From contig NC_088296.1 of NCBI RefSeq assembly GCF_032854445.1, positions 18,339,485 to 18,403,484 of the forward strand: 64,000 nucleotides of DNA, written 5' to 3'. The DNA comes from Liolophura sinensis (lineage: Eukaryota > Mollusca > Polyplacophora > Chitonida > Chitonidae). The notes under the pieces were generated by a model that saw only the letters and a list, made by a program, of their open reading frames with translations, was not told the origin of the DNA and did not search any database. Positions within the stretch are counted from its first letter, which is position 1, and each line of letters begins with the position of its first letter. Shown one piece after another: positions 24,101 to 33,684 of the stretch. A program made the position numbers and the translations under genes.

Positions 24101-24312
24101 ATGGGAAAAGTGACATCTGAAGTACAATGTACAGAACTATCTTTCCTGAGGAATAAAATTTGCATTTATGTCAAAAGAAAACCCCAGATGCGTACGAAAT
24201 TAGTCAACTTACTTGACGAACTCCACTGTTCTTCCACAGTCTCTGCGATGTAAAACGCTGTATGCAGAAAGACCCACGCAATAACGTTACATTTGCACCT
24301 GATTGGCGTCAT
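8881..24312 (-). CDS. Nicotinic acetylcholine receptor-like subunit, seven exons, frame-broken
   Basis: This would be one subunit of a pentameric Cys-loop ligand-gated channel in the plasma membrane. Coding exons in transcript order are 24312-24213, 21117-20982, 16467-16423, 14859-14750, 14353-13803, 10758-10564 and 9162-8881. Exons 3 and 4 are exactly 45 and 110 bp, sizes typical of nicotinic receptor genes. Introns begin GT and end AG, and phases agree at the first five junctions. Family marks include loop A WLPD-LSLY, SWSYDG with the loop B Trp, the vicinal Cys pair in YKCC, TM2 starting GEK (cation-selective type) and a TM4 end. The vicinal cysteines suggest an alpha-type subunit. Oddities: frame breaks near 21038, 14252, 14181, 14160, 14073 and 13955; Gly in place of the first Cys-loop cysteine; and a phase mismatch at the last junction. 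Either a young pseudogene or assembly indels would explain the breaks. The family assignment is firm, the functional state is not. Confidence 0.9.
9367..9704. mobile_element. MITE B copy, diverged
   Basis: The left end ATACTCCTTACAACGCATGC mirrors the right end GTGCACTGTGAGGAGTAT imperfectly. The interior (TTTGTACAGAAATCTTGAGC, GACAGGAAGT) matches elements at 12701 and 22175. It lies in the last receptor intron. Confidence 0.75.
10078..10232 (-). mobile_element. 5'-truncated SINE (family 1)
   Basis: TTTATTTATT tail, GGTGTTTTACGCCGTACCCA and the conserved body are present up to CTTCCCACGTATGAG. The tRNA head is absent. It lies in the last receptor intron. Confidence 0.9.
10564..10758 (-). CDS. 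Receptor exon 6: TM3 and start of the cytoplasmic loop
   Basis: The acceptor is CTGCTGTCCTTACAG. The first two bases complete the codon begun in exon 5, giving VIQCYFGVCIAILCV. A hydrophobic TM3 (CIAILCVSTVVAVFVY) is followed by FPVWARRIVYGPIGRVVCF, matching the P.W.R..(F/Y)...PR(I/L)LC pattern after TM3. A donor-like GTAAGG follows GAGGAAA in phase 1. No frame break was seen. Confidence 0.88.
11150..11310 (+). mobile_element. Diverged tRNA-SINE relic (family 3)
   Basis: A B-box-like GGGTCAAACCCTGGTCGTGT is followed by ACAAGACTGGTTGGCCCGGT and GTCTGGTGTCTTAGGCATG, which recur in the elements at 20428 and 61722. The 3' end is missing. Confidence 0.6.
11311..12700. other. Receptor intron sequence, nothing assigned
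   Basis: No exon or repeat was recognised. A minus-strand open frame at 11994-12269 has five cysteines, but no flanking splice pair leaves it open, and it is not called as an exon. Confidence 0.4.
12701..13065. mobile_element. MITE B copy
   Basis: It starts ACTCCTTACAGCGCATGCCG and shares TTGTACAGAAATCTTGAACA, the GAAGTGTTGTCAG block and AGTTCCGCGGAAG with the copy at 22175. The right terminal repeat is eroded. It lies in receptor intron 5. Confidence 0.75.
13803..14353 (-). CDS. Receptor exon 5: Cys-loop, loops B and C, TM1, TM2
   Basis: The acceptor is TTTTTTCCAATGTAG and the donor ATAC|GTAAGT. Blocks in order are GDIKWLFPTVI; SVDMGLFPFDTQRCDHEFGS (Cys-loop); WSYDG (loop B); DNGEWELVGF; KVQIYKCCAVPF (loop C with vicinal Cys); RRRPMYYVVNMALPCFL (TM1); and ESGEKISFNITTLLALVVFL (TM2, Leu at 9'). 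These blocks lie in different frames, with breaks near 14252, 14181, 14160, 14073 and 13955. No substitution stop falls inside any block. The residue in the place of the first Cys-loop cysteine reads Gly (GGT). Confidence 0.9.
14750..14859 (-). CDS. Receptor exon 4: classic 110-bp exon, loop A
   Basis: The acceptor is CATTCTGCAG and the donor TCCAG|GTCAGA. It encodes YWRDDLLTWNASDFGG and then SILVPARDVWLPDLSLYS. W..D.L.WN..D.GG and the VWLPDLSLY loop A region are diagnostic of nicotinic subunits. The exon has no frame break. Confidence 0.92.
14945..15052 (-). mobile_element. Old SINE fragment (family 1)
   Basis: TTTATTTGATTGATATTTCACGCC and CAGCATTATGATGGGAGGG match the tail half of the family-1 body with many differences. 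Confidence 0.7.
15065..15251. repeat. 39-bp satellite, left part
   Basis: Units of the form AAACGATTGTTTCAGATGGCACACTT are interrupted at 15252 by a SINE and resume at 15613. The array decays toward its left edge. Confidence 0.85.
15252..15612 (+). mobile_element. tRNA-headed SINE (family 2), full length
   Basis: The head GGCCTGGATAGCACAGTTGG-TAGAGCGTCCGC is an A box, and GCTGGGTCGAGTCACACC is a B box. The body follows, ending TTGAGTACGACGTTAAACCC and a CACTCACTCAC tail. The flanks both read CAGATGGCACAC, consistent with a 12-bp target duplication, although that motif also belongs to the host satellite. Confidence 0.9.
15613..15890. repeat. 39-bp satellite, right part
   Basis: About six units of CAGATGGCACACTTAATAAA plus TGACATAAAACGATTGTTT continue the array at 15065-15251. 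The last units are diverged. Confidence 0.9.
16118..16380 (-). mobile_element. Diverged full-length SINE (family 1)
   Basis: The tail is AT-rich, the body is recognisable (CAGGCAGAGCCTGGGGGAAA), and the tRNA-like head is at the high end (GCCACGGAGGC). There are many differences, so this copy is old. Confidence 0.8.
16423..16467 (-). CDS. Receptor exon 3: classic 45-bp exon
   Basis: It encodes the 15 residues DEPRMVVTSETWMRL between TAATTTCAG and CTG|GTGAGC, phase 0 on both sides. It corresponds to the DEKNQ...TNVWL segment of nicotinic subunits, where the exon is typically 45 bp. The exact length and position support true orthology to the family rather than chance. Confidence 0.9.
16722..17035 (-). 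mobile_element. SINE family 3, 5'-eroded
   Basis: On the minus strand it ends ATTGTTAAGTTCGACGTTAA and ACCTTAAACATATATACATAC. The body includes ATGGACTCGCCCTGCCACAA. It is shared with 51827-52130 and 61722-62095. The head is unclear in this copy. Confidence 0.75.
17028..17480. repeat. About 80-bp imperfect tandem repeat
   Basis: Five to six units share GTACATTACAGAGGTATAAA and AGATCAGCAATTTACA, with variable spacing. It lies in receptor intron 2. Confidence 0.85.
17481..18894. other. Receptor intron 2, nothing assigned
   Basis: No exon, RNA gene or clear repeat was recognised. Confidence 0.45.
18895..19080 (-). mobile_element. SINE (family 1) with internal deletion
   Basis: The tail, body and part of the head are present, but the segment between CCATCCGCAGG and AAGCCATCATGAGCTGG is lost. 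That segment holds the GTTGCTGGAAGACCTTCCCA block. Confidence 0.88.
19188..19440 (-). mobile_element. SINE (family 1), near full length
   Basis: A well-preserved copy with TTTATTTATTTATTTGATTGG at the tail end and GCGCTAGCGCGCTAACCGAC (A-box complement) at the head. It lies 107 bases from the previous copy in the same orientation. Confidence 0.93.
19490..19778. mobile_element. MITE C, about 290 bp, long inverted termini
   Basis: The left end ACACTCTAAAAATTAATCCG with AACAGAAAGTCTGTT mirrors the right end (AACAGACTTCCTGTTAAAAT, TTTTTGGAGTGT). The inverted repeats cover much of the element. Copies are at 29277 and, as a fragment, 43060. It lies in receptor intron 2. Confidence 0.85.
20428..20770 (+). 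mobile_element. tRNA-headed SINE (family 3 relative)
   Basis: The A-box-like GTGGTTAGAAACGTCTGCC and B-box-like GAGGTTCAATCTC are spaced as in a tRNA. The body contains GACTGGTTGGCCTGTCGTGC and GTCTTCGGCATG. The 3' end reads GCGACATCATACCCCAACCA with an AAACAAAC tail. Confidence 0.8.
20803..20960 (+). mobile_element. SINE (family 1): head joined to tail, body lost
   Basis: The tRNA-like head (GCATCCGTGGCTTAGTAGTT), the B box (GAGGTCAAGTCCAGCTC) and GTCGTACGTGGGGAAGGTC are followed directly by (AAAT)n. The conserved body is missing. It sits just upstream of receptor exon 2 on the transcript's downstream side. Confidence 0.85.
20982..21117 (-). CDS. Receptor exon 2: N-terminal helix and first strands
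   Basis: The acceptor is TTTATTTCCAG and the donor GATTTT|GTAAGT. The exon encodes GRLWKHLFETKSYNRKVRPV and, after one frame break near 21038 (consistent with one missing base), SHITIDVAVNQIIDF. This matches the nicotinic pattern of an N-terminal helix, YN..VRPV, and then V..QIID. At 136 bp it is slightly shorter than the usual ~145-150 bp. Confidence 0.85.
21633..21877 (-). mobile_element. SINE (family 1), near full length
   Basis: The body and head are well preserved (GCGCTAGCGCGCTAACCAAC at the head end). It lies in receptor intron 1. Confidence 0.93.
22175..22560. mobile_element. MITE B, best copy, with inverted termini
   Basis: The left end TACTCCTTACAGCGCATGCG and the right end CGCATGCGCTGTAAGGAATC are inverted repeats extending for about 33 bp. 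There is no coding capacity. It lies in receptor intron 1. Confidence 0.85.
22561..24212. other. Receptor intron 1, nothing assigned
   Basis: AT-rich sequence with no recognised exon, RNA or repeat. Confidence 0.5.
24213..24312 (-). CDS. Receptor exon 1: signal peptide
   Basis: It starts with ATG at 24312 and encodes MTPIRCKCNVIAWVFLHTAF followed by a short acidic stretch. The hydrophobic core (VIAWVFLHTAFYIA) fits a signal peptide. The donor is A|GTAAGT, ending in phase 1, which matches the next exon. An in-frame ATG lies 60 bases upstream (24372), but it would bury the hydrophobic core, so the inner start is preferred. Confidence 0.7.
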
Positions 24313-24597
24313 GATTGGAGAGTGAGTGAAAACGATGTCAGGCTGATCGAATTTACTCGACCTGGAAAACAATGGAAGAGGTGTGGCGGAAAGAGGACGC
24401 GTCCACTCAATCGTCCACGGGTGGTCCTAGTCTATGTATCCGCAGGAGTAATGTTTCCACGAATGTATGTATACAAGCAGGCGATGGATGCAATCATAGG
24501 GAACCTCCTTGATTCTGTCTTCTGAAGCTTTATTCCTTACTAAACAATGTTAAGGGTTCGAATTAATCCCTCGTTCATAGCGTAATGAGGGTTTTAT

Positions 24598-24725
24598 ATA
24601 TTTTTTGACTGGTGTAAGTACTCAAGAAACACCGTACTCAAGAAAATTTCACTTATACGACCATCATTATTGTGAGAAGAAACCTGACAAAGTCTGGGGA
24701 AGCCCACGACCATCCAATGCGCGGG
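24598..24725 (-). mobile_element. Old SINE fragment (family 1)
   Basis: ACTCAAGAAAATTTCACTTA and GAAACCTGACAAAGTCTGGG match the family-1 body with gaps. The motif ACTCAAGAA occurs twice at its tail end, from a small local duplication. Confidence 0.7.
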
Positions 24726-25189
24726 ATTTTTACGCCTACACAGGCTTGCTTGGTTTACGCTGGCGAAAGGCGGTACCAAGGTTGGATAATTAAAGCATTT
24801 TTGAGCACGGTGTTAAATACGATGAATTAAAATAAAAAGAAATAAATAATTGAGTAAAGAAAAGATTGCAGCTTTAGACTTTCATTCAAGATCTTAGACC
24901 AGCGGATGTGGCCTGTTCACTTATGAACGATTTCCGGCATAAAACGTCTGGATGGGGTACATGTAGTGTGGTTTACCATTCACATTTTTTCAAGGTTTTT
25001 TTTTCGTGCTTTAGTTGGTAAAACTATGGAAGCCGAGAGAGGACATCTCGCTACCTAGACCATTCTGATACAGCGCCAGATAGCGAGGTAACGGGGTAAC
25101 CAAACAGTGAGGAAGCGGGGTAGCGAGATTAACATAGTCTCCCTACCTCGCTGCCTCGCATCGCCACCGCGCTACTGTCGGTACTCAGA

Positions 25190-25660
25190 CATAAGGCGAT
25201 CTCTATGAACGCCAGTCCCTGCTTGAAAAATCTCACTTGCAATTTTCCATGAAGATCTACATCTATATGGTACGATCTCGCAACTGTTACCACCTCGTTT
25301 GCTTTATAGCCTACTGACGAATATAACGCAATCGCAGGCTTATGGCAAGACATTGCAACAGTGACCGCCTGTTCCAGCATTTCCTTAGTGAATGTCACAT
25401 ACATGTACATGCTGTTGCTATTTTTAATGTTCAAAATTCAGGGTACGATCTTGCAACTATATGACCTTCTGTTTTTGCATCTTCTTCATAAATACCACAA
25501 GTTGCAAGTTTTTATGACGTTATAGACGTGTTGCATAGCTTTGCAGCTATACATGGCCGACTGTTCGTTGCATTTCCTTGACAAATAACACACAGTTGCA
25601 ATTTTCCACCAAGATCCAGGCACGAGTAAATCTTCAAACGGGCTACCACTTCTGTATTGC
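25190..25660. repeat. Degenerate long-unit repeat
   Basis: Blocks such as TTGCAATTTTCCA..AAGATC, CGATCT(C/T)GCAACT and GCATTTCCTT recur two to three times at about 170-190 base spacing. They are strongly diverged. The minus-strand open frame through this block is not credible as a gene. Confidence 0.45.
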
Positions 25661-28216
25661 CGTCCTATTCCTTACATGCATAGCCCCGATCAGCCTTCAC
25701 GGCACACATCAATAATATATTTGCGATACGCTTGGTTACAAACACACATGCTTAAAAACCATAATTCACGCAATCTGGAACGACAGGATAATATCTGTTC
25801 TCGACGGTGTAACGGGAAAGCGTATTCACAAACACCGTCTGAAATCACAGGATACTTGATAATCTGTTCGATCGATGCACCAGTACTACCATTTGGTTCA
25901 TTTGTCTTCAGAATTCAACTGCATATTAATTGGTAAAATGTCCACGACAGAGACTCGACGTGTTTGTTAGAAATATTCATCCCGTCGTTATCACATTTTA
26001 GTCTCAGAAGCCGTCGATATTTGATGTTACATCGTTTTCGTAGAATGTTATGCGTGTTGCCTCTCAGGAAACTTTCTCTAGGCAAACTATCAAGTATGGT
26101 TAATTTATTGTCGTTTATTGACAGATGTTGTCGTTAATGGGTTGTGTGGCTACATGTATCTTATCGGGATAAATCAGTATCGAGTTCTCAATAAATATGC
26201 ATATCTCAGATAACTTTGCTGATTTGCATATGGGTTTTAGATCGTTTTACACAATTGCAGGTGATGATGTTCATATTGTTACCAGGCTTGATGTTTATTA
26301 ATGGATATAACTTTTCTCAAGCAATGGGGATTCGTGTCCAAGCGGAATTGGCCCTCATTCTTTTGTGAATACACGTATACTATGCGTTACCGGTTTGCCC
26401 TCCAAAAAAACAAACAACACAACTTTAACTCGAATTACTTTAAACCAGTAGGGATTCCATCGTTAATAAAAGAAGAAAAAAACCTTTTGCCCACCGCTTC
26501 GAAAAGTGATCATAATTGTGACGTTGTCAGCCGAGAAATCGTTTCACAAAATCCATGCAGACCAAATAAATGACGTGAACATCACGGTGTCCTCAAAACC
26601 TTTGGTGACAATGAGCGGTCGACGGCACTTTTAGGGGCTGTTGTCACAATCTTACATAAAAAGTTCGCTCAAAAGGCCATTTGCCTTGCCCTAGTATGAC
26701 ATATGTGTATCTCACACGTGGGAAAGATCATTAGCAACTTAACCAAAGGTTAGTGGTTTATCCAGGACAATCCGAGTTCCGTGCAACACACAACATCTTT
26801 TTTGTTTATTAGAAACGTTTCTTGGGGCTCGATGGATATATATTGCTGAGCGAAGTACTTAGCGTCCATAAAATCAGATGTACTCCTTCCTTTTTCTAAA
26901 TCGATCCTGCATACGGTCTATTTATTCAGTTTGTTGTCAATTCCTTTCATGGTTTATCTTACTGAAAATGTTGTGAAGAATATATACAATGAAAAACATG
27001 CATGACTTAGTCTCCCCTAATTGCTTTTGTTCGTGTATACCACACATTGCTTACTGAATTATTCATCCAAGCTTTGGAGTGTATACACTAATCGAAGTAT
27101 CAAGTTCATATCAGCAGGTATATCTGTCAGTTAAGCGATTGGCGTTACATTGCTGTTCATTATCAGGCACTAGCTCGATCCTTACACAAATCCTGTTTCT
27201 CTGTTGTGGTCAGAAGACACGGCGTCTTTTCCCATTTGCTGCCATGTTGCCCAACATTATGTAAGAATAGAAGAAAATAAGCAGCAGTAGGCAGGTTTAG
27301 TTTTTATTTTCAAAGAAATAAAACCTTAAATACATAATGAACATTAAAAACCATGGGGTAATGTACACCGATGTTTTTGACAAGATCACGAAGAGGGCAA
27401 ACCTCGAACTCATCCTAGGCAACATGGTTACATAATGTCATTCCACACAGATGTCAAATTTATGCAGAAAATTATCTTTGTATTTTTTTTGGACACTCAA
27501 CACACAAGTCTTTCTTTCTTTCGATTGAAAATGAAAAAAATATTCCAAAGTGCCTAATATTGACCAGTGGAAGTGCTTCATTACCGTCCGGCGTGAGCCG
27601 GTTTGAATGCTCTCAGCCGGGCCTACTTTCGTGACCTGGAAAAACTGGGTCTTCAACCCTGATGGTCTATTTTCCTTGAACGTTAGTCAAACAGTGTTAT
27701 CTTCTAAAACCTCCTTTGTTTCCTACACTATACCATTATTTTCCATCAAACATCACCTCCTGGTTTCTATATTCAGCTCCTCTGCTTTCCAACACAACTG
27801 TTTTCTATAAACACTCATGCTTATTATCATTTCACCGTTTTCTTTTACACATAACTATTTTCTATTATAGACATGAATATACATTTTCCCGTAAAACACT
27901 AATATTTAGAAAAAAATGTATTTATGTTTTTTTTAACTTCCAACAAAATAAAACCTTTTCAAGCAAAAGCCACAATGTTTTACTGTAAAAGACTACTATT
28001 GTAACTAACAAACACAATTATTACCAATGCAACGAAACTATGTTACATACACCGTGACAATATATTTTCTATCAGTCTCAACTATTTTCAGCAAAATGGT
28101 GCTGTTTTCTTTTCACAAAACGCCACGATTTCGACTAAAACTGACGTACATTGGTGTTTAGTCTCAAACCTGAAATATTTTTGGTTAACCATATCAGCAT
28201 TTCTTCAGTTTAACTG
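25661..28216. other. Intergenic AT-rich stretch
   Basis: No gene was found. A fragment at about 26700-26800 (GGGAAAGATCATTAGCAACT, AACCAAAGGTTAGTGGTTT) resembles the middle of the family-4 SINE at 52180-52525. Confidence 0.45.
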
Positions 28217-28426
28217 TGGGCCTCCTGCGCGCTAACACAGCGTAATGACCCAGGAGCCTCTCACCAATGTGGTCGCTGTGAGTTCAAGTCCAGCTCACGC
28301 GGACTTCCTCTAGCGGATGGTCGTGGGTTTTCCCCGAGCTCTGCCCGGTTTCCTCCCACAATAATGTTGGTCGCCGTAAGTGAAATATTCTTGAGTACGG
28401 CGTAAAACACCAATCAAATAAAAATC
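28217..28426 (+). mobile_element. SINE (family 1) with small deletions
   Basis: Plus-strand copy: GGGCCTCCTGCGCGCTAACA, then the B box GAGTTCAAGTCCAGCTCACG, the body, and GAGTACGGCGTAAAACACC. It lacks the A-box part and the GCTGGAAGACC block. Confidence 0.9.
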
Positions 28427-29079
28427 CGTTTAACTGAAATTTAAATTTAATAAAATCGACTATTTTCAACAAGCAAACCTGAAGTTTTGTACACGTGTTT
28501 GTGTAGGTTGCGACGTAAACGAGATGTGTATTGCATGTGTACAATTTGGAACGCTTTAAAAATGTAGGTACATAAAGATGATGTATGCAGATACAAGTTT
28601 GTATTCCTGTGCAAAATTTGTTACAATCAACGCGTGCCTATGGTAAACATCCTGTGTATTTTTTCTACACAATTTCCTTTTACAGAGTACACGTTTGAAC
28701 AACAATTACGGCATTTAAGTCATCACACAAAAATAAAGCAGTGACAGCAACAAACAAATATGTCGACATGGTATCTCCAAAGTAATATCCTAGTCAGGCA
28801 CTTTTAATAATTCAAAAATGCGGAAGAACGTTTCAGTTATTTACAAAAGCCCTCAGCGCATACCTACAGACCGGACCCCTTAAAGTTCTCCTTATAACGA
28901 CCAAAGTAGTAATCGTAGGCTCCTATGCGCTGTGGTTTTCTAGGAATATTTATGAGATGAAAAAGGATACGTACGTATATCATGCACACACCCTAGAATC
29001 GCGGAGGAAATGAGGATTATAAGGGCTCGTGTCTTAGCAAGACAATTGCACACAATTTACCAGGATCGATGCTGGTGCA

Positions 29080-29155
29080 TCAAAAAAAAAAGAAAAAAAA
29101 AAGAACAACAACAATAACAACAACAACAAAAAATCCACCCCCCCCCCCCCCCGCA
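29080..29155. repeat. Low-complexity A-rich, (AAC)n and poly-C run
   Basis: Runs of A, AAC repeats and a 16-17 base C run lie side by side. The length of the C run is likely to be uncertain in the assembly. Confidence 0.9.
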
Positions 29156-29276
29156 AATTCGCACTTTTGCGACATTTTGCGATTTGAATTGTGAAGAAAT
29201 AAGACATAATGACAGCTTATTAAATGACAATGTCTTCTTTATATCATTGTTGATTATCGGTACTCCACTTATACAC

Positions 29277-29515
29277 TCATACAATTAATCTGTTAACTTT
29301 AACAGAAAGTCTGTTGTCCGAGTGATGCAAGAATATATTCTGTTACTGCAGCAGATTATTCTGTTAGATATAACATACATATTCTGTTAATTCAACGTAA
29401 ATATTCTATCAGACTATAACAGGATGTTATTTTGAAATTGACAGAATATTGTGTTATAATAACAGAATACATTCTTGCGTCACTCAGACAACAGATTTTC
29501 TCATAGATTAATCTT
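29277..29515. mobile_element. MITE C copy
   Basis: AACAGAAAGTCTGTTGTCCG, ATTCTGTTACTGCAGCAGAT and CAGACAACAGATTT follow the same order as the copy at 19490. The terminal repeats are slightly eroded. Confidence 0.82.
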
Positions 29516-29969
29516 TTAATTAAATCATACTGATTTTTTTTTTACAAATGTGCGACCAACCAGACAAAAGAAATCTATCTGTATAAGTTTAAACAATTTT
29601 CTCTTTATTTCTTTTCCCATAAGTTTGACTGTTTTGATTTGTTTTACATTTTTTTTTGGACGAATTATTTCACAGTTTCCCTAGAAAGTTTGATTTAACA
29701 GAATCTTTTGGTAGAAGTATTGACAGATTATGTTGGTAAGATTATCTTACAGATTCTTTTAACAAAAGTATTTAATTCTTCTTTTGGTAGAATTATTTGA
29801 CGGATTTTTCTGGTCATATTATTTGACACGTCTGGTTGTCAGATTTATTTGCGCCTTTTGCTAGGACAGTTTTAACTAATACAGACTCTTTTTGTGGAAT
29901 TAAAACTGTGTAAAACTATTTGAGAAACTTGTTGCCTCATTTGCCTCTGGGCTTGTCTTATATCATAGT

Positions 29970-30312
29970 CTTTTACATTTCGGGAGCGGTAGAGCCAGGA
30001 TCAAACCTTGATCGAGTCACACCTAAGGCTTTAAAAGAGGAAGTTGTAACTTCCTCGCTTGGCGTTCAGCATGAAGGGGATAGTGCAACGACTGGTTGAC
30101 CCGTATCAGTATAATGGCTCGGGCGGGGCGGCTTACTTGCCTTCGGTAAGTCGTCTCAGTGAAGCAGCACTAAATAAAAGAGCGGTGGAAATCCGTCCTG
30201 CAACAAGGAGGCACATTACACGTACATGCGCTCTAAGGATTCCTTCGTCGTCATATGACTGAAAAATTGTTGAGTACGACGTTAAACCCCAAGCACTCAC
30301 TCACTCACTCTT
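29970..30312 (+). mobile_element. SINE (family 2), slightly 5'-truncated
   Basis: GGTAGAGCCAGGATCAAACC, AGTTGTAACTTCCTCGCTTG and GTTGAGTACGACGTTAAACC match the copy at 15252, with a CACTCACTCACTC tail. The first part of the tRNA head is missing. Confidence 0.9.
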
Positions 30313-30330
30313 TTACATGTCATGTGTTTA

Positions 30331-30583
30331 GCCCAGTTGTTCGAAAGTGTATTAGCTAATACTGGTATTAAGTCATATTTTATATTTTAACTCAGCAGCC
30401 AATTCTGTTCAGCAGCAGGTTTAGTTCATATTTAATATAGGTCCGACACACTATTTTTTAGGCTAAGTTAGTTTATATTTAATGTACCGTACTGATATAC
30501 AATTTTTAAGGCTGAGCACAAAAGTAAAGACTTAAAGTTAAATTTGGTATTAAGTTTTGAAACAGTTTGGAACAACCGGGCTA
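30331..30583. mobile_element. MITE A copy, about 250 bp
   Basis: The left end GCCCAGTTGTTCGAAAGTGT and the right end GAACAACCGGGC are imperfect inverted repeats. The interior has internal repeats around TTTAGTTCATATTTAATATA. It follows the family-2 SINE by 18 bases. Confidence 0.78.
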
Positions 30584-31049
30584 TAAACCAAGGCCACAAC
30601 CGCGCAGAGATTTTCAGAATGGGTACAAAATGGCTGCTGTCATCAGCCGAGGTCGAAGAAATTTTGCATCAGGTTGTAACCAGGTCACTCGAATGACATT
30701 TAGTACAATGTTTACCCAGGCATATCGAGTATTGCATATATTGACCCAGTTGTCAGACGTCAGTTTACGCATGCGCGTTTACAGTATCCATACAGCAGAG
30801 ATATTGAATTTTTTATTCGTTATTCGATATAGAACAAAGCTTGGAGCAATACCCCAGGGAAAAAGGGAAATTTCGCAGCTGTCTGACCAACATGCGCACG
30901 GTATACCTCCACCAAATCGACAACTATTCACTGCCAGTTTGCACACCGGACAAACAATGAATTATACTATAGGCCAATCTGTTAATCGTAATGCTTTTAT
31001 TCATATTATGATCTTAACACAATTTTCCCTATCATTACTTTCCATTCAC

Positions 31050-31440
31050 TCAAATCCTGAAAGAATTTAAAATATAGTATCTTGCAGTTACAGTTGGGTA
31101 CCTCAAGGTTCATACCAGTAATCGTTCGGTGCCGTGTGACGATTGACTACGTGATAAGGGCAATTTGGCCGTTCATGCAGAGAACAGAACAATAACTACT
31201 ACGTTTACTATCCATCGGTCATGAAATTTCTAATCAAATCCTGGATTTTCACTCAAATCCAGAAAGAATTTAAAATATAGTATCTTGCAGTTACAGTTGG
31301 GTACCTCAAGGTTCATACCCGTAATCGTTCGGTGCCGTGTGACGATTGACTACGTGATAAGGGCAATTTGGCCGTTCATGCAGAGAACAGAACAATAACT
31401 ACTACGTTTACTATCCATCGGTCATGAAATTTCTATTCAG
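31050..31440. repeat. Two-copy tandem duplication, 202-bp spacing
   Basis: The block from GAAAGAATTTAAAATATAGT to CGGTCATGAAATTTCTA occurs at about 31060-31234 and 31262-31436 with almost no differences, so the duplication is recent. Confidence 0.93.
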
Positions 31441-31469
31441 GATTACCAGATCCTAACAGTTACGCCAAG

Positions 31470-32040
31470 TTTTGAACCGTGACATGAGGTCTTGATTCAG
31501 AACCTTCAGGTCAGAATCAGAAATTTGAGGTCTGTACCAGAGCACTGAAGTCGCGGCCAGAACCTTGATGTCACTGGCTTGAGGTCAAGGTCAGAGGCAT
31601 GAGATCAAGACCAAGGCCTTTAAATGGGGCGTGTAAAAATGCTACTATTTATGCAGTTACATGAACAGTTAGAATAAAATCCTGACTAAGGCAAACCGAC
31701 AAGCGAGAGTATTTCACTGGTTACTTGTGACCAGTTGTTAATTATCACACTACCTTCTCCACTCTGGCTTTACTCTCCATTCTGTACGTCTTTAATTATA
31801 TTAACCTTTTATAATAGGGTCAGGACTATGAGTCAGGGTCAGAGCCTTCAGGACTGGATGAGAACCTCGAGGTCAGGATGAGAACCTTGAGGTCAGAGTC
31901 ATAACCTTGAGGTCAAGATCAGGGCCTTGATGTCACGCTCAGATCGACTGGTTACGACCGTCAGATCTTCAAGGTCGAGGGGACAGGACCTTCAGAGCTT
32001 TGAGGTCAAGATGAGAACCATGAGATGACGGCAAATAAAT
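31470..32040. repeat. Degenerate CTTGAGGTCAG repeats
   Basis: Many variants of AACCTTGAGGTCAGAATCAG occur in two clusters (31490-31620 and 31820-32020) separated by unrelated sequence. Confidence 0.8.
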
Positions 32041-32149
32041 AAATAACAGGCTTGCAGAATATAGTGACGACAACATCAATCAACTTGGCGGTCTTAACAA
32101 ACACATTGTTCATAAATCTGTGTATGTCATGGTGTGAATTATGTGTTCT

Positions 32150-32275
32150 ATGCTGTGCCCTGAAAGAATATTTCACTTTATCACGGCAATCGGTTTATCA
32201 GTGGAAGAAACCGTACAGAGCTCAAAGGAAATCTCCACACGTCGGCACGTTTCCGACAAACCGCAGTTGAACAAT
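32150..32275 (-). mobile_element. Very old SINE fragment (family 1)
   Basis: GAAAGAATATTTCACTTTAT and GGAAGAAACCGTACAGAGCT match the family-1 body in order. The rest is diverged. Confidence 0.55.
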
Positions 32276-32924
32276 CGACGACAGCTGGGTTCGAACCACC
32301 TACTACACTGGACACCATAACATGCGAATTTCCAGTTGGGGAAAATCAGTTGTTTTTTTTGTTTTGGCAATCAAAATATCGTTGTAAGTATTTCTAAAGA
32401 AATCTGGTTCAAACCCCTAAAATGATTCTTTCGGCAAGGATTGTCATGTTTAATAACAGTATTTTAGTAATTAAGGACTACACATTCTGGATATGCCAAT
32501 GAGCTTGTTGTGCACGTTTCACAATCTTTGTAGTCTCAGGCAAATTTTTGAATAATAAAAATCTGTTTTATACTCCAAAAGTGTAGTCTAATCTCAAATA
32601 AAGATCACATATCATTTCAAAAGTATGTGATATTTCATTTACAAATAAGCCACTTCAAATAATACTCAAAGTTTATAAATAACAGTAAGACATCTGAGGA
32701 AGTAAACGACCTAAGCACAAATAGTCGTTCTTTAATTAGTCAACTACATGGAAACTAACTGACAATATTTTAGTAATTATCTTCACTGGTAGCAACCAAT
32801 TTAATTGTATTTCTTATTCATTCACTTTTATACGTATTACTTTTAAACACATTTTCGAGAAATATGTCAACACTATCTGAAATATCCTCATGTTTGATTT
32901 CAATTGCTTTGATTAGTGTTCAAT
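32276..32924. other. Unassigned AT-rich spacer
   Basis: No gene or repeat was recognised. Confidence 0.45.
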
Positions 32925-33085
32925 GTTCAATATTTTACGCTGTACTGAGAAGTATTTCATTGGAGAGTATTGCACGACGACGGAGGGCATTATGGTGGGA
33001 GGAAACCGGGGAGAGCCCCAGGAAATCCAGGACCATCCGCACGTTGCTGGCAGGCTTTCCCACGTAAGGCCTGAGACGAATAATG
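32925..33085 (-). mobile_element. 5'-truncated SINE (family 1)
   Basis: TTTTACGCTGTACTGAGAAG, GGGCATTATGGTGGGAGGAA and TTTCCCACGTAAGGCCTGAG follow the family-1 body. The tRNA head is missing. Confidence 0.85.
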
Positions 33086-33684
33086 TTCCAGGCCCTGATT
33101 TTCTACTTACATATGGCGGGGATTTGGTTCGTGTGTGGAGGAAACCGGAACCCAGGCATACAGTACATTTATATAGACTACACGGTGCTTTGCAGCGTCG
33201 TGCTTTTTGGTTTCCGCTCCTAAGACAACAGAAAATGAAACAATTCTTCATTTTACTCTGGGTTTGGTCCCGATTTATTTTGAACAGAGTTACACCGAAA
33301 TCTGACCATAAGTTTACTATACATAGTATACAAACATAGGAAAGATAGAAAGTTTTTCGGCTTTTATATATAGGCCTTATTACTAAATGCAATTTTGGCC
33401 TTCATTAGATTGTTTAAAGATTGCTATCATACACAATATATTGATTACAACCTGTCATAAAATAAGGTAAAAACATAGCTGAATAATTATCGGTTTGCAA
33501 AGAAAGCTATATAACAAAAATGTACACAGATACCCTTACAGCCTACCCGATATTGGCACAGCGTTTGAACCTTTCCGATCACATATAGGCAGCTTACGAC
33601 ACAACTTTTTATGCTCGCAAATAAAACAAGTTTTCTGCAAATTAACTTTCTTCGCAAAAATGTATTTGTGTGCGTGTGTGGAAA

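Noticed and set aside
30567-31070. Longest plus-strand open frame, 167 codons
   Set aside because: It starts inside a MITE end and runs through AT-rich sequence into a tandem duplication. There are no family motifs, no splice context and no compositional change.
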